A stretch of 64,000 nt of DNA from JBGSQR01 sp964509295. GTDB lineage: Bacteria > Desulfobacterota > Desulfuromonadia > Geobacterales > Pseudopelobacteraceae. The stretch lies in NCBI GenBank assembly GCA_964509295.1, contig CAZDWS010000015.1:29773-93772 (forward strand), in the 5' to 3' direction. A program made the position numbers and the translations under genes. Below the pieces are notes generated by a model that ran no database searches, was not told the origin of the DNA, and was given only the letters and a program-made list of their open reading frames with translations. Numbering within the stretch: position 1 is the stretch's first letter; the number at the start of each line of letters is the position of its first letter. Of the stretch, positions 9,562-19,461 are shown piece by piece.

Positions 9562-10857
9562 ATGATCCCTCGTTATACACGTCCTGAAATGGCCCAGATC
9601 TGGGAACCGGAAAACCGTTTCCGTATCTGGCTTGAAATTGAAACCCTGGCCTGTGAAGCCCAGGCTGAACTGGGCGTTATCCCCAAAGAAGCTGTGCCGG
9701 TGATCCGTGCCAAAGGTAACTTTGATATTGCCCGTATTGATGCAATTGAAGCTGAAGTCAAGCATGATGTGATCGCTTTTCTGACCTCCGTATCCGAATA
9801 TGTGGGGCCTGAGGCGCGCTTTATTCACCAGGGAATGACTTCGTCCGACGTTCTGGATACCTGTCTGTCTGTACAGATGGTACAGGCCGCCGATCAGCTG
9901 CTGGTTGACCTGGACATGTTGCTGGAATCGCTGAAAAAACGTGCTTACGAACACAAGGACACGGTCTGTATGGGGCGCTCCCATGGCATCCATGCCGAGC
10001 CGGTCACCTTCGGTCTTAAGCTGGCCTCCTTCTACGCTGAAATGGACCGCAATCGCACCCGTCTGCTGGCTGCCCGTGAGAATATCGCCACCGGCGCCAT
10101 TTCAGGCGCAGTCGGCACATTTGCCAATATCGACCCGTTTGTTGAAGAATACGTTTGTGCCAAGATGGGGCTCAAGCCGGAACCGGTTTCCAGCCAGGTA
10201 ATTCCGCGTGACCGTCATGCCGAATATTTCTGTGTCCTGTCCATCATCGCCTCCTCCATGGAGCGCATCGCCATTGAAGTCCGTCATCTGCAGCGAACCG
10301 AAGTGCTGGAGGCGGAAGAACAGTTTACCAAAGGCCAGAAAGGCTCCTCAGCCATGCCGCACAAGCGTAATCCGATCCTCTCCGAAAACCTGACCGGCCA
10401 GGCCCGCTACGTGCGTGCTTTCTGTATTCCGGCCCTGGAAAACGTGGCTCTCTGGCATGAGCGTGATATCTCCCATTCCTCCGTCGAGCGCTACATTGCC
10501 CCGGATGCCACAGTGGCACTGGATTTCTCTCTGCGTCGCCTGAGTGGGCTGATCAACAATCTGGTTGTCTATCCTGACAACATGTTGAAGAACCTGAACC
10601 AGATGAAAGGTCTGGTTTTCTCCCAGAAAATACTGCTGGATCTGACCCAGGCCGGTGTTTCGCGCGAGGATGCCTACCGTCTGGTGCAGAAAAACGCCAT
10701 GAAGGTATGGGAAGAAGCCAAGGATTTTCAGACCGAACTGCTGGCGGATCAGGAAGTTGTAGCAGCCCTGGGTGAAGAAAAAATTCGTGAGTCATTCGAC
10801 CTGAGTTATCACCTCAAACATGTAAATACCATTTTCAAACGAGTCTTCGGTGAGTAA
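9562..10857 (+). CDS. purB: Adenylosuccinate lyase
   Basis: Catalyses two fumarate-releasing steps in purine synthesis: SAICAR to AICAR, and adenylosuccinate to AMP. The 431-residue product is of normal length and carries the fumarase/lyase signature KGSSAMPHKRNP (about residues 255-266), the TSSDVLDT segment and GRSHGIHAEP. A TAGGAG ribosome binding site precedes the ATG. Its stop overlaps the GTG start of the mscS-family gene by 8 bases, so the two are translationally coupled. Confidence 0.97.
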   Translation: MIPRYTRPEMAQIWEPENRFRIWLEIETLACEAQAELGVIPKEAVPVIRAKGNFDIARIDAIEAEVKHDVIAFLTSVSEYVGPEARFIHQGMTSSDVLDTCLSVQMVQAADQLLVDLDMLLESLKKRAYEHKDTVCMGRSHGIHAEPVTFGLKLASFYAEMDRNRTRLLAARENIATGAISGAVGTFANIDPFVEEYVCAKMGLKPEPVSSQVIPRDRHAEYFCVLSIIASSMERIAIEVRHLQRTEVLEAEEQFTKGQKGSSAMPHKRNPILSENLTGQARYVRAFCIPALENVALWHERDISHSSVERYIAPDATVALDFSLRRLSGLINNLVVYPDNMLKNLNQMKGLVFSQKILLDLTQAGVSREDAYRLVQKNAMKVWEEAKDFQTELLADQEVVAALGEEKIRESFDLSYHLKHVNTIFKRVFGE

Positions 10858-11959
10858 GCTTTTCGCTCTACTTCAGGCCATGTTCGAGCCGCGCATCTCC
10901 GATGCTTTCCTGCAGTTCTGGGCCAAGCATCTGCTGGACGCACTGCTGATTATTGCCTTGTTCTGGCTGCTGTCGGAGTTGGCAAGAATTGTTCTTAACA
11001 GGTGGGGGCGCGTCCTGGCCAGATTTACAAAGACGGAGCTGAATGACCGTATTTTGAAACTGGCCATTCCGAACATTTCGCTGATGCTGAATGTGTTTGG
11101 TCTCTACCTGGCTATCCGCTCCCTGCCGCTGCCGGAAAAGTTTGTTGCCATACTGTCCGGTCTGCTTTACATCACCCTGGTAGTCATACTGTTCAATCTG
11201 GTTTATAGTTCTTTCGGAGAACTGTTGAAATGGTATGTGGATGGACGTGCAGGTGGAAGTGATGCCAACCTGTCACGCCAAATGCTGCCTTTGGTTGAAA
11301 AATTGACCATGCTGTTTCTGATGGGTGCCGGGCTGATCATTGTCCTCAAACACTTTAACTACGATATTTTTTCTCTTGTGACAGCCCTGGGGATCGGTTC
11401 TCTAGCCATCGGTATGGCTGCTAAAGATACTCTGGCCCATATGATCTCCGGCTTTACATTGATGTTGGACCGTCCTTTTGATATCGGTGACCGGATCAAG
11501 CTGACAAACGGCCAGATCGGTGATGTGATTGAAATCGGTCTGCGCTCCACCAAAATACAGGGTCTTGACACTACTGTCATGATCATACCCAACTCGGATC
11601 TGTGTAACTCAACGGTTATTAACCTGGTCCGTCCGACAGCTGTAATACAGGGGCGTATCAGTATCGGAGTAGGCTATGGCAGCGATGTGGATCAGGTTAA
11701 ACAACTGTTGCTAAAGCTGGCTGACTCAAATCAGGATGTTGTGAAAACACCTGCTCCGGAAATTCTTTTTACCTCTTTCGGAGACAGTGCCCTGAACATG
11801 CTGTTTATTTTCTGGGTAAATGAGCCGGGATGTCTCGGGCAGGTCACTGATCAGCTGAACTGCTCAATACTGCGTTGCTTCCGTGAAAACAATATTGAAA
11901 TACCGTACCCGACCAGGACGGTGATAATGGAAAAGGAACAATTATGCCCAACAGAATAG
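10850..11959 (+). CDS. MscS-family mechanosensitive channel
   Basis: Small-conductance mechanosensitive channel of the inner membrane that releases solutes on hypo-osmotic shock. The 369 residues show hydrophobic segments near 25-45, 65-90, 95-125 and 145-180, the pore-lining helix ALGIGSLAIGMAAKDTL, and the beta domain opening FDIGDRIKLTNGQIGDV followed by the C-terminal alpha/beta domain. It starts at a GTG inside purB and ends inside purL with a 16-base overlap. Its insertion between two purine genes is unusual; coupling may only be for expression. Confidence 0.9.
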   Translation: MSKLFALLQAMFEPRISDAFLQFWAKHLLDALLIIALFWLLSELARIVLNRWGRVLARFTKTELNDRILKLAIPNISLMLNVFGLYLAIRSLPLPEKFVAILSGLLYITLVVILFNLVYSSFGELLKWYVDGRAGGSDANLSRQMLPLVEKLTMLFLMGAGLIIVLKHFNYDIFSLVTALGIGSLAIGMAAKDTLAHMISGFTLMLDRPFDIGDRIKLTNGQIGDVIEIGLRSTKIQGLDTTVMIIPNSDLCNSTVINLVRPTAVIQGRISIGVGYGSDVDQVKQLLLKLADSNQDVVKTPAPEILFTSFGDSALNMLFIFWVNEPGCLGQVTDQLNCSILRCFRENNIEIPYPTRTVIMEKEQLCPTE

Positions 11960-14928
11960 AAGTGGCCCTGAAAAGTGGCGTGCGCGATGCACGCGGCGAG
12001 CGAATCAAGCGGGAGATAGAGCACTTCCTGCATCTTCATGTGGAAGAAGTCAGCACTATTGATGTTTATACGGTTGACTCCTTACTCTCCGGTGATGAAC
12101 TGCAGGCCGCTGCTGAAGGCCCGTTCAGTGATCCGGTTATTCAGAATTGGAGCATTGACAGGCCGTTGGCCAGCTCCTTTGATTATGCGGTTGAAGTCGG
12201 ATTCCGTCCAGGTGTTACGGACAATGTGGGACGTACCGCCCGCGAAGCGGTTGAATACCTGACCGGTCGCAAGTTTGCCGCAGGTGAAGGGGTCTATACA
12301 TCGGTTCAGTACCTGTTGAAGGGAAAGCTTTCCCAGGCGGATGTGGAGCGAATTGCCACCGGCCTGCTCTGCAATACTCTGATTCAGCGCTACAGCGTTC
12401 TTTCTGCAGCTGAATTCATGGCCAAGCGAGGCTTTCCGCTGTTCGTGCCTAAGGTGACTGGCGAGAGCAAGGCAGAAGTAACCCTGATCGATCTCGAGGT
12501 TTCGGATGAAGAGCTGATGCGAATCAGCAAGGAAGGCGTTCTGGCCCTGACTCTGGACGAAATGCAGATCATTCAGGCCCATTACCGCGATCCCAAAGCA
12601 CTGGAAGAACGCAGTAAGATGGGGCTGGAAGCCAAGCCTACTGATGTTGAGCTGGAATGTCTGGCCCAGACCTGGTCAGAACACTGCAAACACAAGATTT
12701 TTGCCGGTACGGTGCATTATGAGGATGAAAATGGCAACAAGCAGGAGATCAAATCCTTGTTCAAATCTTTCATCCAGCGTACCACCAAGGAAGTTCGTGA
12801 AAAGATGGGAGATAAGGATATCTGCCTTTCAGTTTTCAAGGACAACGCCGGTGTCATCAAATTCAACGAAAGTCATTCGCTGGTTTTCAAGGTTGAAACA
12901 CACAACTCTCCATCTGCTCTGGACCCTTACGGCGGGGCGCTGACCGGTATCGTCGGTGTCAACCGCGATCCATTCGGAACGGGTCGTGGCTCCAAACTGA
13001 TCTTTAATACGGATGTGTTCTGTTTTGCCGACCCGTTCTACGAAAAACCGCTTCCTTCCCGTCTGCTGCACCCGCGCCGCATCTATGAAGGCGTGGTTGA
13101 AGGCGTCGAGCATGGCGGCAACAAGAGCGGTATCCCGACCGTCAACGGTTCGCTGGTTTTTGACGAACGCTTTGCAGGTAAACCGCTGGTGTTCTGTGGT
13201 ACAGCAGGTCTGATGCCTGCAAACCTGCTGGGTGCTCCGACCCATGAGAAATCCATTGTGCCGGGCGACCTGATTGTCATGACCGGTGGCCGTATCGGTA
13301 AGGACGGCATTCATGGTGCTACTTTCTCATCGGAAGAGTTGAATGAAAACTCACCGGTTACTGCGGTACAGATTGGCGACCCGATCACCCAGAAGCGGAT
13401 GTTTGATTTTCTGATACGTGCCCGTGACAAGGGGCTCTATCGTTTCATTACTGATAATGGTGCCGGTGGTTTGTCATCATCAATCGGCGAGATGGCAGGA
13501 GAATGCGGCGGCTGCAAAATGGATCTCTCCAAGGCGCCTCTGAAATACCCAGGACTTAATCCATGGGAAATTCTGATCTCAGAAGCGCAGGAGCGTATGT
13601 CGCTGGCTGTTCAGCCGGAATGTATCGATGAATTCCTGGATATGGCCAAGCGTTTCGGTGTCGAGGCAACGGTCCTGGGTGAGTTCAACGACTCGGGCGT
13701 GTTCCATATGGTGTATGGCGATACCACCGTGGCCTGGCTGCCCATGGAGTTCATGCATGAAGGTCTGCCACCCATGCAGCTGCCGGCCAAATGGGTGCCT
13801 CCAATACATGAAGAGCCGGTTGTAGAGACAAAAGCAGATTACACTGTTGACCTGACCGAACTGCTCGGTGCGCTTAACATCTGCTCCAAGGAGTCGGTGG
13901 TTCGCCGTTATGATCATGAGGTTCAGGGTGGCTCGGTTATCAAACCTTTTACCGGCGTGAACAATGATGGCCCTTCCGATGCCGCCATTGTGCGCCCGAT
14001 TTTGGAATCATTCGAAGGCGTTGTCACTGCTCACGGTATCTGTCCGCGCTATTCCGACATCGATACCTATCACATGACCGCCAATGCGGTTGATGAAGCG
14101 CTGCGTAACTATGTTGCCGTAGGCGGTTCGCTGGATCTGGTGGCCGGTCTGGATAACTACTGCTGGTGTGATCCGGTCCAGTCTGAAAAGACCCCTGACG
14201 GCGCCTACAAAATGGCCCAGCTGGTCCGTTCCAACCAGGCGCTGTATGACATCTGCATGATCTATAACCTGCCGCTGGTTTCCGGCAAGGACTCCATGAA
14301 GAACGACTTCTACGATGGATCAACCAAGATCTCCATCCCGCCGACACTTTTGTTTTCCGTCATCGGCAAAATAGAAGACGCCCGCAAGGCGGTTACCATG
14401 GATGTCAAGCGTCCCGGCGATATCGTCTATCTGCTGGGTAAAACAGCCGATGAACTGGGTGCATCCGAATACTTCACCAAGCGCGGGGTTGTGGGCAATA
14501 AAGTGCCGAAAGTCGATGCCGCTAAAGCCTATCAGCGTTATCAGGCCTATCACCAGGCTGTCATGGCCGGTACGGTTGCCTCCTGCCATGACCTGTCCGA
14601 TGGCGGTCTGGCTGTGGCAGCAGCTGAATCAGCCTTTGCCGGTGGTTTCGGTATGGAGCTTGATCTGACCTGTGTGCTCTGGAAGGGCGACAACAAGAAT
14701 GAAACAGCCCTGCTCTTCTCTGAATCGGCCTCGCGCCACCTGGTGACTGTCCGTCCGGAAAAACGTGAACAGTTTGAGCAGATCATGAGTGGCAACTGCT
14801 TTGCTTCAATCGGTGTGGTAACTGAAGAGCAGACCCTCAGCATTACCGGACTTAACGGAGCTGTTGTTGTCAAGGCCGGTCTGGCCGAGCTGAAGGAAGC
14901 CTGGCAGAAGACTTTGCGGGAACTGTGA
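11944..14928 (+). CDS. purL: Phosphoribosylformylglycinamidine synthase, synthetase subunit
   Basis: ATP-dependent conversion of FGAR to FGAM in purine synthesis, using ammonia from the separate glutaminase PurQ encoded downstream. At 994 residues it is longer than the ~740-residue small PurL and shorter than the ~1,300-residue large PurL. It has the large-type N-terminal PurS-like region, a linker containing SEHCKHKIF, and two AIRS-type halves (with ETHNSPSALDPYGGA and KDSMKNDF), but no glutamine amidotransferase domain. This is best read as a large-type enzyme whose glutaminase is a separate gene. Its start overlaps the mscS-family gene. Confidence 0.95.
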   Translation: MPNRIEVALKSGVRDARGERIKREIEHFLHLHVEEVSTIDVYTVDSLLSGDELQAAAEGPFSDPVIQNWSIDRPLASSFDYAVEVGFRPGVTDNVGRTAREAVEYLTGRKFAAGEGVYTSVQYLLKGKLSQADVERIATGLLCNTLIQRYSVLSAAEFMAKRGFPLFVPKVTGESKAEVTLIDLEVSDEELMRISKEGVLALTLDEMQIIQAHYRDPKALEERSKMGLEAKPTDVELECLAQTWSEHCKHKIFAGTVHYEDENGNKQEIKSLFKSFIQRTTKEVREKMGDKDICLSVFKDNAGVIKFNESHSLVFKVETHNSPSALDPYGGALTGIVGVNRDPFGTGRGSKLIFNTDVFCFADPFYEKPLPSRLLHPRRIYEGVVEGVEHGGNKSGIPTVNGSLVFDERFAGKPLVFCGTAGLMPANLLGAPTHEKSIVPGDLIVMTGGRIGKDGIHGATFSSEELNENSPVTAVQIGDPITQKRMFDFLIRARDKGLYRFITDNGAGGLSSSIGEMAGECGGCKMDLSKAPLKYPGLNPWEILISEAQERMSLAVQPECIDEFLDMAKRFGVEATVLGEFNDSGVFHMVYGDTTVAWLPMEFMHEGLPPMQLPAKWVPPIHEEPVVETKADYTVDLTELLGALNICSKESVVRRYDHEVQGGSVIKPFTGVNNDGPSDAAIVRPILESFEGVVTAHGICPRYSDIDTYHMTANAVDEALRNYVAVGGSLDLVAGLDNYCWCDPVQSEKTPDGAYKMAQLVRSNQALYDICMIYNLPLVSGKDSMKNDFYDGSTKISIPPTLLFSVIGKIEDARKAVTMDVKRPGDIVYLLGKTADELGASEYFTKRGVVGNKVPKVDAAKAYQRYQAYHQAVMAGTVASCHDLSDGGLAVAAAESAFAGGFGMELDLTCVLWKGDNKNETALLFSESASRHLVTVRPEKREQFEQIMSGNCFASIGVVTEEQTLSITGLNGAVVVKAGLAELKEAWQKTLREL

Positions 14929-14962
14929 TAAAAGGTGATACAGCAATGCTTCCGGAAATGAT

Positions 14963-17104
14963 ATGAAACCGACGATCCACGAGACACTCCGGGCTGTGTT
15001 CGGCTTCCAGCAGTTCCGCTCACCGCAGCAGGAAGTTATTGAGCAGGTCTGCAGTGGTGAAGATGTGTTTCTGGTCATGCCTACCGGTGGCGGCAAGTCG
15101 CTCTGCTACCAGATCCCGGCCCTGCAGCGGGACGGTCTGGCAATTATTGTTTCTCCGCTGATTTCATTGATGAAAGACCAGGTTGACGCCCTGAATGCCA
15201 ACGGGGTTGCAGCAGCCTGCTTCAATTCATCTTTGACCGGTGACGAGGCAAGACTGGTTTCCCGGCAGATGGAGAGCGGTGAACTTAATCTGCTCTATGT
15301 GGCACCGGAAAGGTTGATGCAGCCGGAATTTCTGCAACGCATTTCATCACTGAAGCTGGCGTTGTTTGCCATTGATGAAGCACACTGCATCTCCCAGTGG
15401 GGACATGACTTCCGTCCTGACTATGTCCAGATCGGCAGGCTGCGCGGACTGTTTCCGCAGGTGCCGATTGTGGCTATGACCGCCACGGCTGACCCGGAAA
15501 CCCGCAAGGATATTATCCGCCAGTTGGGAATCGAGTCGGCCAAGGTCCATGTGGCCGGTTTTGACCGCCCAAATATTACATACTCGGTTATTCCCAAGAA
15601 TAAACCCTTTAACCAGTTAACCTCTTTTTTAAGCGGGCGGCAAGGTGAAGCCGGTATCATCTATGCCTTGAGCCGCAAAAGGGTGGAAGAGGTGGCGGAA
15701 AAACTCCGCTTGGCCGGTTTTGCCGCTTCTGCCTACCATGCCGGTCTGCCGGACGAAGAGCGCCGCCGGGTGCAGGATGCCTTCCGGCGGGATGATCTTC
15801 GGATCGTGGTGGCTACGGTGGCCTTTGGTATGGGGATTGATAAGCCGAACGTACGTTTTGTCGTGCATTACGACATGCCCAAAAGTGTGGAAAGCTATTA
15901 CCAGGAAACCGGTCGTGCCGGTCGTGACGGGCTCCCTTCCGAAGCGCTGATGCTGTTCGGCATGGGCGATGTGATGACCGCCCGCTCACTGATTGAAAAC
16001 AGCGATAATGCGGAACGGGTACGGATTGAACTGCAAAAGCTGAATGCCATGGTCGCCTATGCAGAAGCACTGACATGCCGACGCCGGGCGCTACTGGCCT
16101 ATTTTGGCGATCTGCAGCATCATGACTGTGACAACTGCGACATCTGTAATGACCCGCCGCAACGTTTTGATGCCTCGGAACAGGCACGCAAGGTTTTGTC
16201 CTGTGTTTATCGTGTTGGAGAACGTTTCGGCGCACGCCATGTAATTGATGTTCTGCGTGGCGCCAAGCTGCAGCGAATCATTGAGCTGCGACACCATGAA
16301 CTGTCCACTTACGGTATCGGTGCCGACCTTTCTGCGGTGGAGTGGGAAAATGTTATTCGCCAGTTGATTCATCTGGGGTATCTGGTGCAGGATTTTACCC
16401 GTTACGGTGTGCTGGGACTTTCCGCAACAGCCCGTCCGGTGCTGAAGGGTGAAACAGAGGTCATACTGGGCAGGCCGCGTGAAGTGGTCGAAACGGAAAA
16501 GAAATCGCGCCGCCGCAGCGGAGCAGGAGAGGGCGCCCATCGAGCGCTGTTCGAAGAACTACGCAGCTTGCGCAAACAGATTGCAGATGCAGCCGGAGTG
16601 CCACCTTTTGTGGTCTTTTCCGATGCGACACTGCTGGAGCTGTCTAAAATCAGGCCGACTGATGAACGCGACCTGCTGAGGATAAACGGCGTTGGTCAGG
16701 TTAAGCTGGAGAGATATGGCTCCAGATTTCTGAACGCCATCAATGATTACAAATGCAGGGAACTGGCAGAGCGTGCAACTAGTAACGAACAGTCTCAGCT
16801 AAGTGATACATTGAATGAAACCTTCGGTCTTTATAAACAGGGGCTTGATCTCGACCAGATTGCCCTGGCGCGCGGATTAAAAGAGCTTACCATTGTAAGT
16901 CACCTGGAAGAGTTGGCAACTTCCGGCCTGGAGATTGATCTGCGCCGTTTTGTTGACCCGGAAAAACTGCCACTGATTGAAGCAAGGCTGAATGTACTCG
17001 GTCCGGTTAGTCTGACAGTTTTGAAAGAAGGGTTGCCGGAATCGATCAATTTTATTGACCTGAGGCTGGCAAGGGCTGCGCATGGCGGATATACTCAAAG
17101 CTGA
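14963..17104 (+). CDS. recQ: ATP-dependent DNA helicase RecQ
   Basis: 3'-5' DNA helicase in recombination and repair. The 713 residues hold Walker A (MPTGGGKSLCYQ), a DEAH box (AIDEAHCISQWGHDFRPDY), helicase motif VI (YQETGRAGRDG), a four-Cys zinc site near 372-396 (CRRR..CDNCDIC), an RQC winged helix (about 400-510), an HRDC domain (about 525-605) and a C-terminal helical domain (about 620-710) found in longer RecQ proteins. It lies between purL and purQ on the same strand. A one-frame break is not needed anywhere. Confidence 0.96.
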   Translation: MKPTIHETLRAVFGFQQFRSPQQEVIEQVCSGEDVFLVMPTGGGKSLCYQIPALQRDGLAIIVSPLISLMKDQVDALNANGVAAACFNSSLTGDEARLVSRQMESGELNLLYVAPERLMQPEFLQRISSLKLALFAIDEAHCISQWGHDFRPDYVQIGRLRGLFPQVPIVAMTATADPETRKDIIRQLGIESAKVHVAGFDRPNITYSVIPKNKPFNQLTSFLSGRQGEAGIIYALSRKRVEEVAEKLRLAGFAASAYHAGLPDEERRRVQDAFRRDDLRIVVATVAFGMGIDKPNVRFVVHYDMPKSVESYYQETGRAGRDGLPSEALMLFGMGDVMTARSLIENSDNAERVRIELQKLNAMVAYAEALTCRRRALLAYFGDLQHHDCDNCDICNDPPQRFDASEQARKVLSCVYRVGERFGARHVIDVLRGAKLQRIIELRHHELSTYGIGADLSAVEWENVIRQLIHLGYLVQDFTRYGVLGLSATARPVLKGETEVILGRPREVVETEKKSRRRSGAGEGAHRALFEELRSLRKQIADAAGVPPFVVFSDATLLELSKIRPTDERDLLRINGVGQVKLERYGSRFLNAINDYKCRELAERATSNEQSQLSDTLNETFGLYKQGLDLDQIALARGLKELTIVSHLEELATSGLEIDLRRFVDPEKLPLIEARLNVLGPVSLTVLKEGLPESINFIDLRLARAAHGGYTQS

Positions 17105-17172
17105 AAATATTCTAAAGGACAGTTTTAAATTGATCTAGTATGATAGCAGTTCATCAAGGAGAACAGTAATAT

Positions 17173-18000
17173 ATGGCAAAAACACGTGCAATAGTCATAA
17201 CCGGTAACGGTACCAATTGTGAAATGGAAGCTGCCCATGCCTGCAGGCTTGGCGGTTTTGACGATGTGGTGATCGCTCATATCGCCGAAATTCTTTCCGG
17301 TGAGATCAGGCTGGACGATTTTCATTTTCTGAATCTGACCGGCGGTTTTCTGGATGGGGACGATCTGGGCAGCGCCAAAGCACAGGCCAACAGGCTGAAA
17401 CATGCAACTGTTGCCGGAAGCGGAGAAAAACTGGTTGACCAGTTTGTCCGTTTTATCGCAGACGGCAAACTGATTCTCGGGGTCTGCAACGGCTTTCAGC
17501 TGATGGTTAAAATGGGCATGCTGCCCGGCTTTGATGGTGACTACCTGACCCAGTCAGTTACCCTGACCCACAATGACTGCGGCCGTTTCCAGGATCGCTG
17601 GACCTACCTCAAGGTTGATGCCGACTCTCCGTCGGTTTTCACAAAAGGAATTGAGAAGGGCATCTACCTGCCCATGCGTCACGGCGAAGGCAAGTTCCTC
17701 TGTGATACACCGGCTACTCTGGAGCGGATTGAAAACGGACACCTGGCGGTATTCAAATATTCCGGCCCGGATTACGCTGAAGCAACCATGGATTTTCCAG
17801 CCAATCCAAATGGTTCTGTTAACGCCATCGCCGGAATTTGCGACTCAACAGGCCGTTTGATGGGACTGATGCCGCATCCGGAAGCGTTTGTCCATTATAC
17901 CCAGCATCCGCGCTGGACCCGTGAAGAGCTGCCGGAAGAGGGCGACGGACTGATTCTGTATCGCAATGCTGCCGAATATGTGCGGAATAACCTGATCTAG
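17173..18000 (+). CDS. purQ: Phosphoribosylformylglycinamidine synthase, glutaminase subunit
   Basis: Class I glutamine amidotransferase that supplies ammonia to PurL. The 275-residue product has the nucleophile elbow GVCNGFQL (about residues 98-105), the opening ITGNGTNCE oxyanion region and a C-terminal GLMPHPEAFVH with the catalytic His. It is longer than the ~227-residue PurQ of the small-PurL type and resembles the C-terminal domain of large PurL, which fits the 994-residue PurL upstream. An AAGGAG site precedes the ATG. Confidence 0.93.
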   Translation: MAKTRAIVITGNGTNCEMEAAHACRLGGFDDVVIAHIAEILSGEIRLDDFHFLNLTGGFLDGDDLGSAKAQANRLKHATVAGSGEKLVDQFVRFIADGKLILGVCNGFQLMVKMGMLPGFDGDYLTQSVTLTHNDCGRFQDRWTYLKVDADSPSVFTKGIEKGIYLPMRHGEGKFLCDTPATLERIENGHLAVFKYSGPDYAEATMDFPANPNGSVNAIAGICDSTGRLMGLMPHPEAFVHYTQHPRWTREELPEEGDGLILYRNAAEYVRNNLI

Positions 18001-18033
18001 TTGTTTTGAAATATGAAAGTGGAGTCTGAAATT

Positions 18034-19461
18034 ATGAAATTATCAAGACCACAAGAAGAATGCGGTGTTTTTGGCATATACAATCATGCCGAGGCATCCA
18101 ATCTGACTTACCTGGGACTGTACGCCCTGCAGCACCGTGGGCAGGAAAGCTGCGGTATTGTCTCTTCGGATGGAGCTGTCATGCATTCGCATAAACGCAT
18201 GGGGCTGGTTGCGGATGTGTTTGGTAACCAAAAGGTTTTCAAGAAACTTCCAGGTAAAGCAGCCATTGGTCATGTGCGATACTCAACTGCCGGTGCATCG
18301 GTGGAGAAAAATGTCCAGCCGATCCTGGTGGATTATTCGCGCGGTTCGATTGCTGTCGCTCATAATGGTAATCTGGTCAATGCCCAGTTGCTGAAGGCTG
18401 AGCTGGAGGCTTATGGTTCTATTTTTCAGACAACCATGGACACCGAGATCATCATCCATATGCTGGCCATGTCGCGTAACAATTCTCTGACGGATCGTAT
18501 TGTTGAATCGCTAAACCGGGTCAAAGGGGCTTACTGTCTGCTCTTTCTGACCAAGAGTCGCATGATTGCAGTTCGCGACCCCAACGGATTCCGTCCGCTC
18601 TGCCTTGGCAAGCTGGGAAATGCCTGGGTTGTCGCTTCGGAAAGCTGTGCACTGGATCTGATTGAAGCTACCTTTGTCCGTGATATCGAGCCTGGCGAAA
18701 TGGTCGTCTTTACACCGGATGGCAAGGTTGAGTCACTCTTTCCTTTTAAAAAGATTGACCCTACACCCTGCATTTTCGAGTTTGTCTACTTTGCCCGCCC
18801 TGACTCCACTATTTTTGGCAAGAATGTTTATTTGACCCGTAAGGAACTGGGACGCCAGTTGGCCCGTGAATATAAAGTGGACGCCGATGTGGTTATTCCT
18901 GTGCCAGATTCGGGAGTGCCTGCGGCCATGGGCTATGCCGAGGAGTCCGGTATCCCATTTGAACTGGGCCTGATCCGTAACCACTATGTGGGTAGAACCT
19001 TTATCGAGCCGGCCCAGGCTATCCGTCATTTCGGCGTCAAAATCAAGCTGAACCCGGTGCGAGAGCTGCTGAAAGGCAAGCGTGTTGTGGTGATCGACGA
19101 CTCAATAGTGCGCGGAACCACATCACGTAAAATAGTCAAGATGGTGCGGGATGCAGGTGCTAAAGAAGTGCATATGCTGATCTCTTCTCCGCCAACCAGC
19201 TACCCCTGCTACTATGGAATCGATACCCCCAACCGCAAGGAACTGATCTCTTCTTCGCACACCGTTGATGAAATCTGTCGCTATATTACTGCAGATACCT
19301 TGGGATACCTCTCTGAGTGTGGTCTGGTCAAGTCGGTTGGTGTTGATAAAACTAATTTCTGTAAAGCATGTTTTGCCGGAACTTATCCGGTTGGATTCCC
19401 CAGACCAGAGGAACTACCTCAGATGGGACTTTTTGAAGAGGGGCAAAATGTCTATGAGTGA
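18034..19461 (+). CDS. purF: Amidophosphoribosyltransferase
   Basis: First committed step of purine synthesis: PRPP plus glutamine to phosphoribosylamine. With the ATG at 18034 (475 residues) the catalytic Cys of ECGVFGIYNH is residue 10, so a short propeptide must be removed, as in Bacillus-type PurF. This start has a GGAG site; an in-frame ATG at 18013 lacks one. The N-terminal nucleophile domain keeps GHVRYSTAG, and the transferase domain has the PRPP loop VVVIDDSIVRGTT. Cys residues near the C-terminus (CYYGID, FCKACFAGTYP) fit the Fe-S-containing PurF type. Confidence 0.96.
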   Translation: MKLSRPQEECGVFGIYNHAEASNLTYLGLYALQHRGQESCGIVSSDGAVMHSHKRMGLVADVFGNQKVFKKLPGKAAIGHVRYSTAGASVEKNVQPILVDYSRGSIAVAHNGNLVNAQLLKAELEAYGSIFQTTMDTEIIIHMLAMSRNNSLTDRIVESLNRVKGAYCLLFLTKSRMIAVRDPNGFRPLCLGKLGNAWVVASESCALDLIEATFVRDIEPGEMVVFTPDGKVESLFPFKKIDPTPCIFEFVYFARPDSTIFGKNVYLTRKELGRQLAREYKVDADVVIPVPDSGVPAAMGYAEESGIPFELGLIRNHYVGRTFIEPAQAIRHFGVKIKLNPVRELLKGKRVVVIDDSIVRGTTSRKIVKMVRDAGAKEVHMLISSPPTSYPCYYGIDTPNRKELISSSHTVDEICRYITADTLGYLSECGLVKSVGVDKTNFCKACFAGTYPVGFPRPEELPQMGLFEEGQNVYE

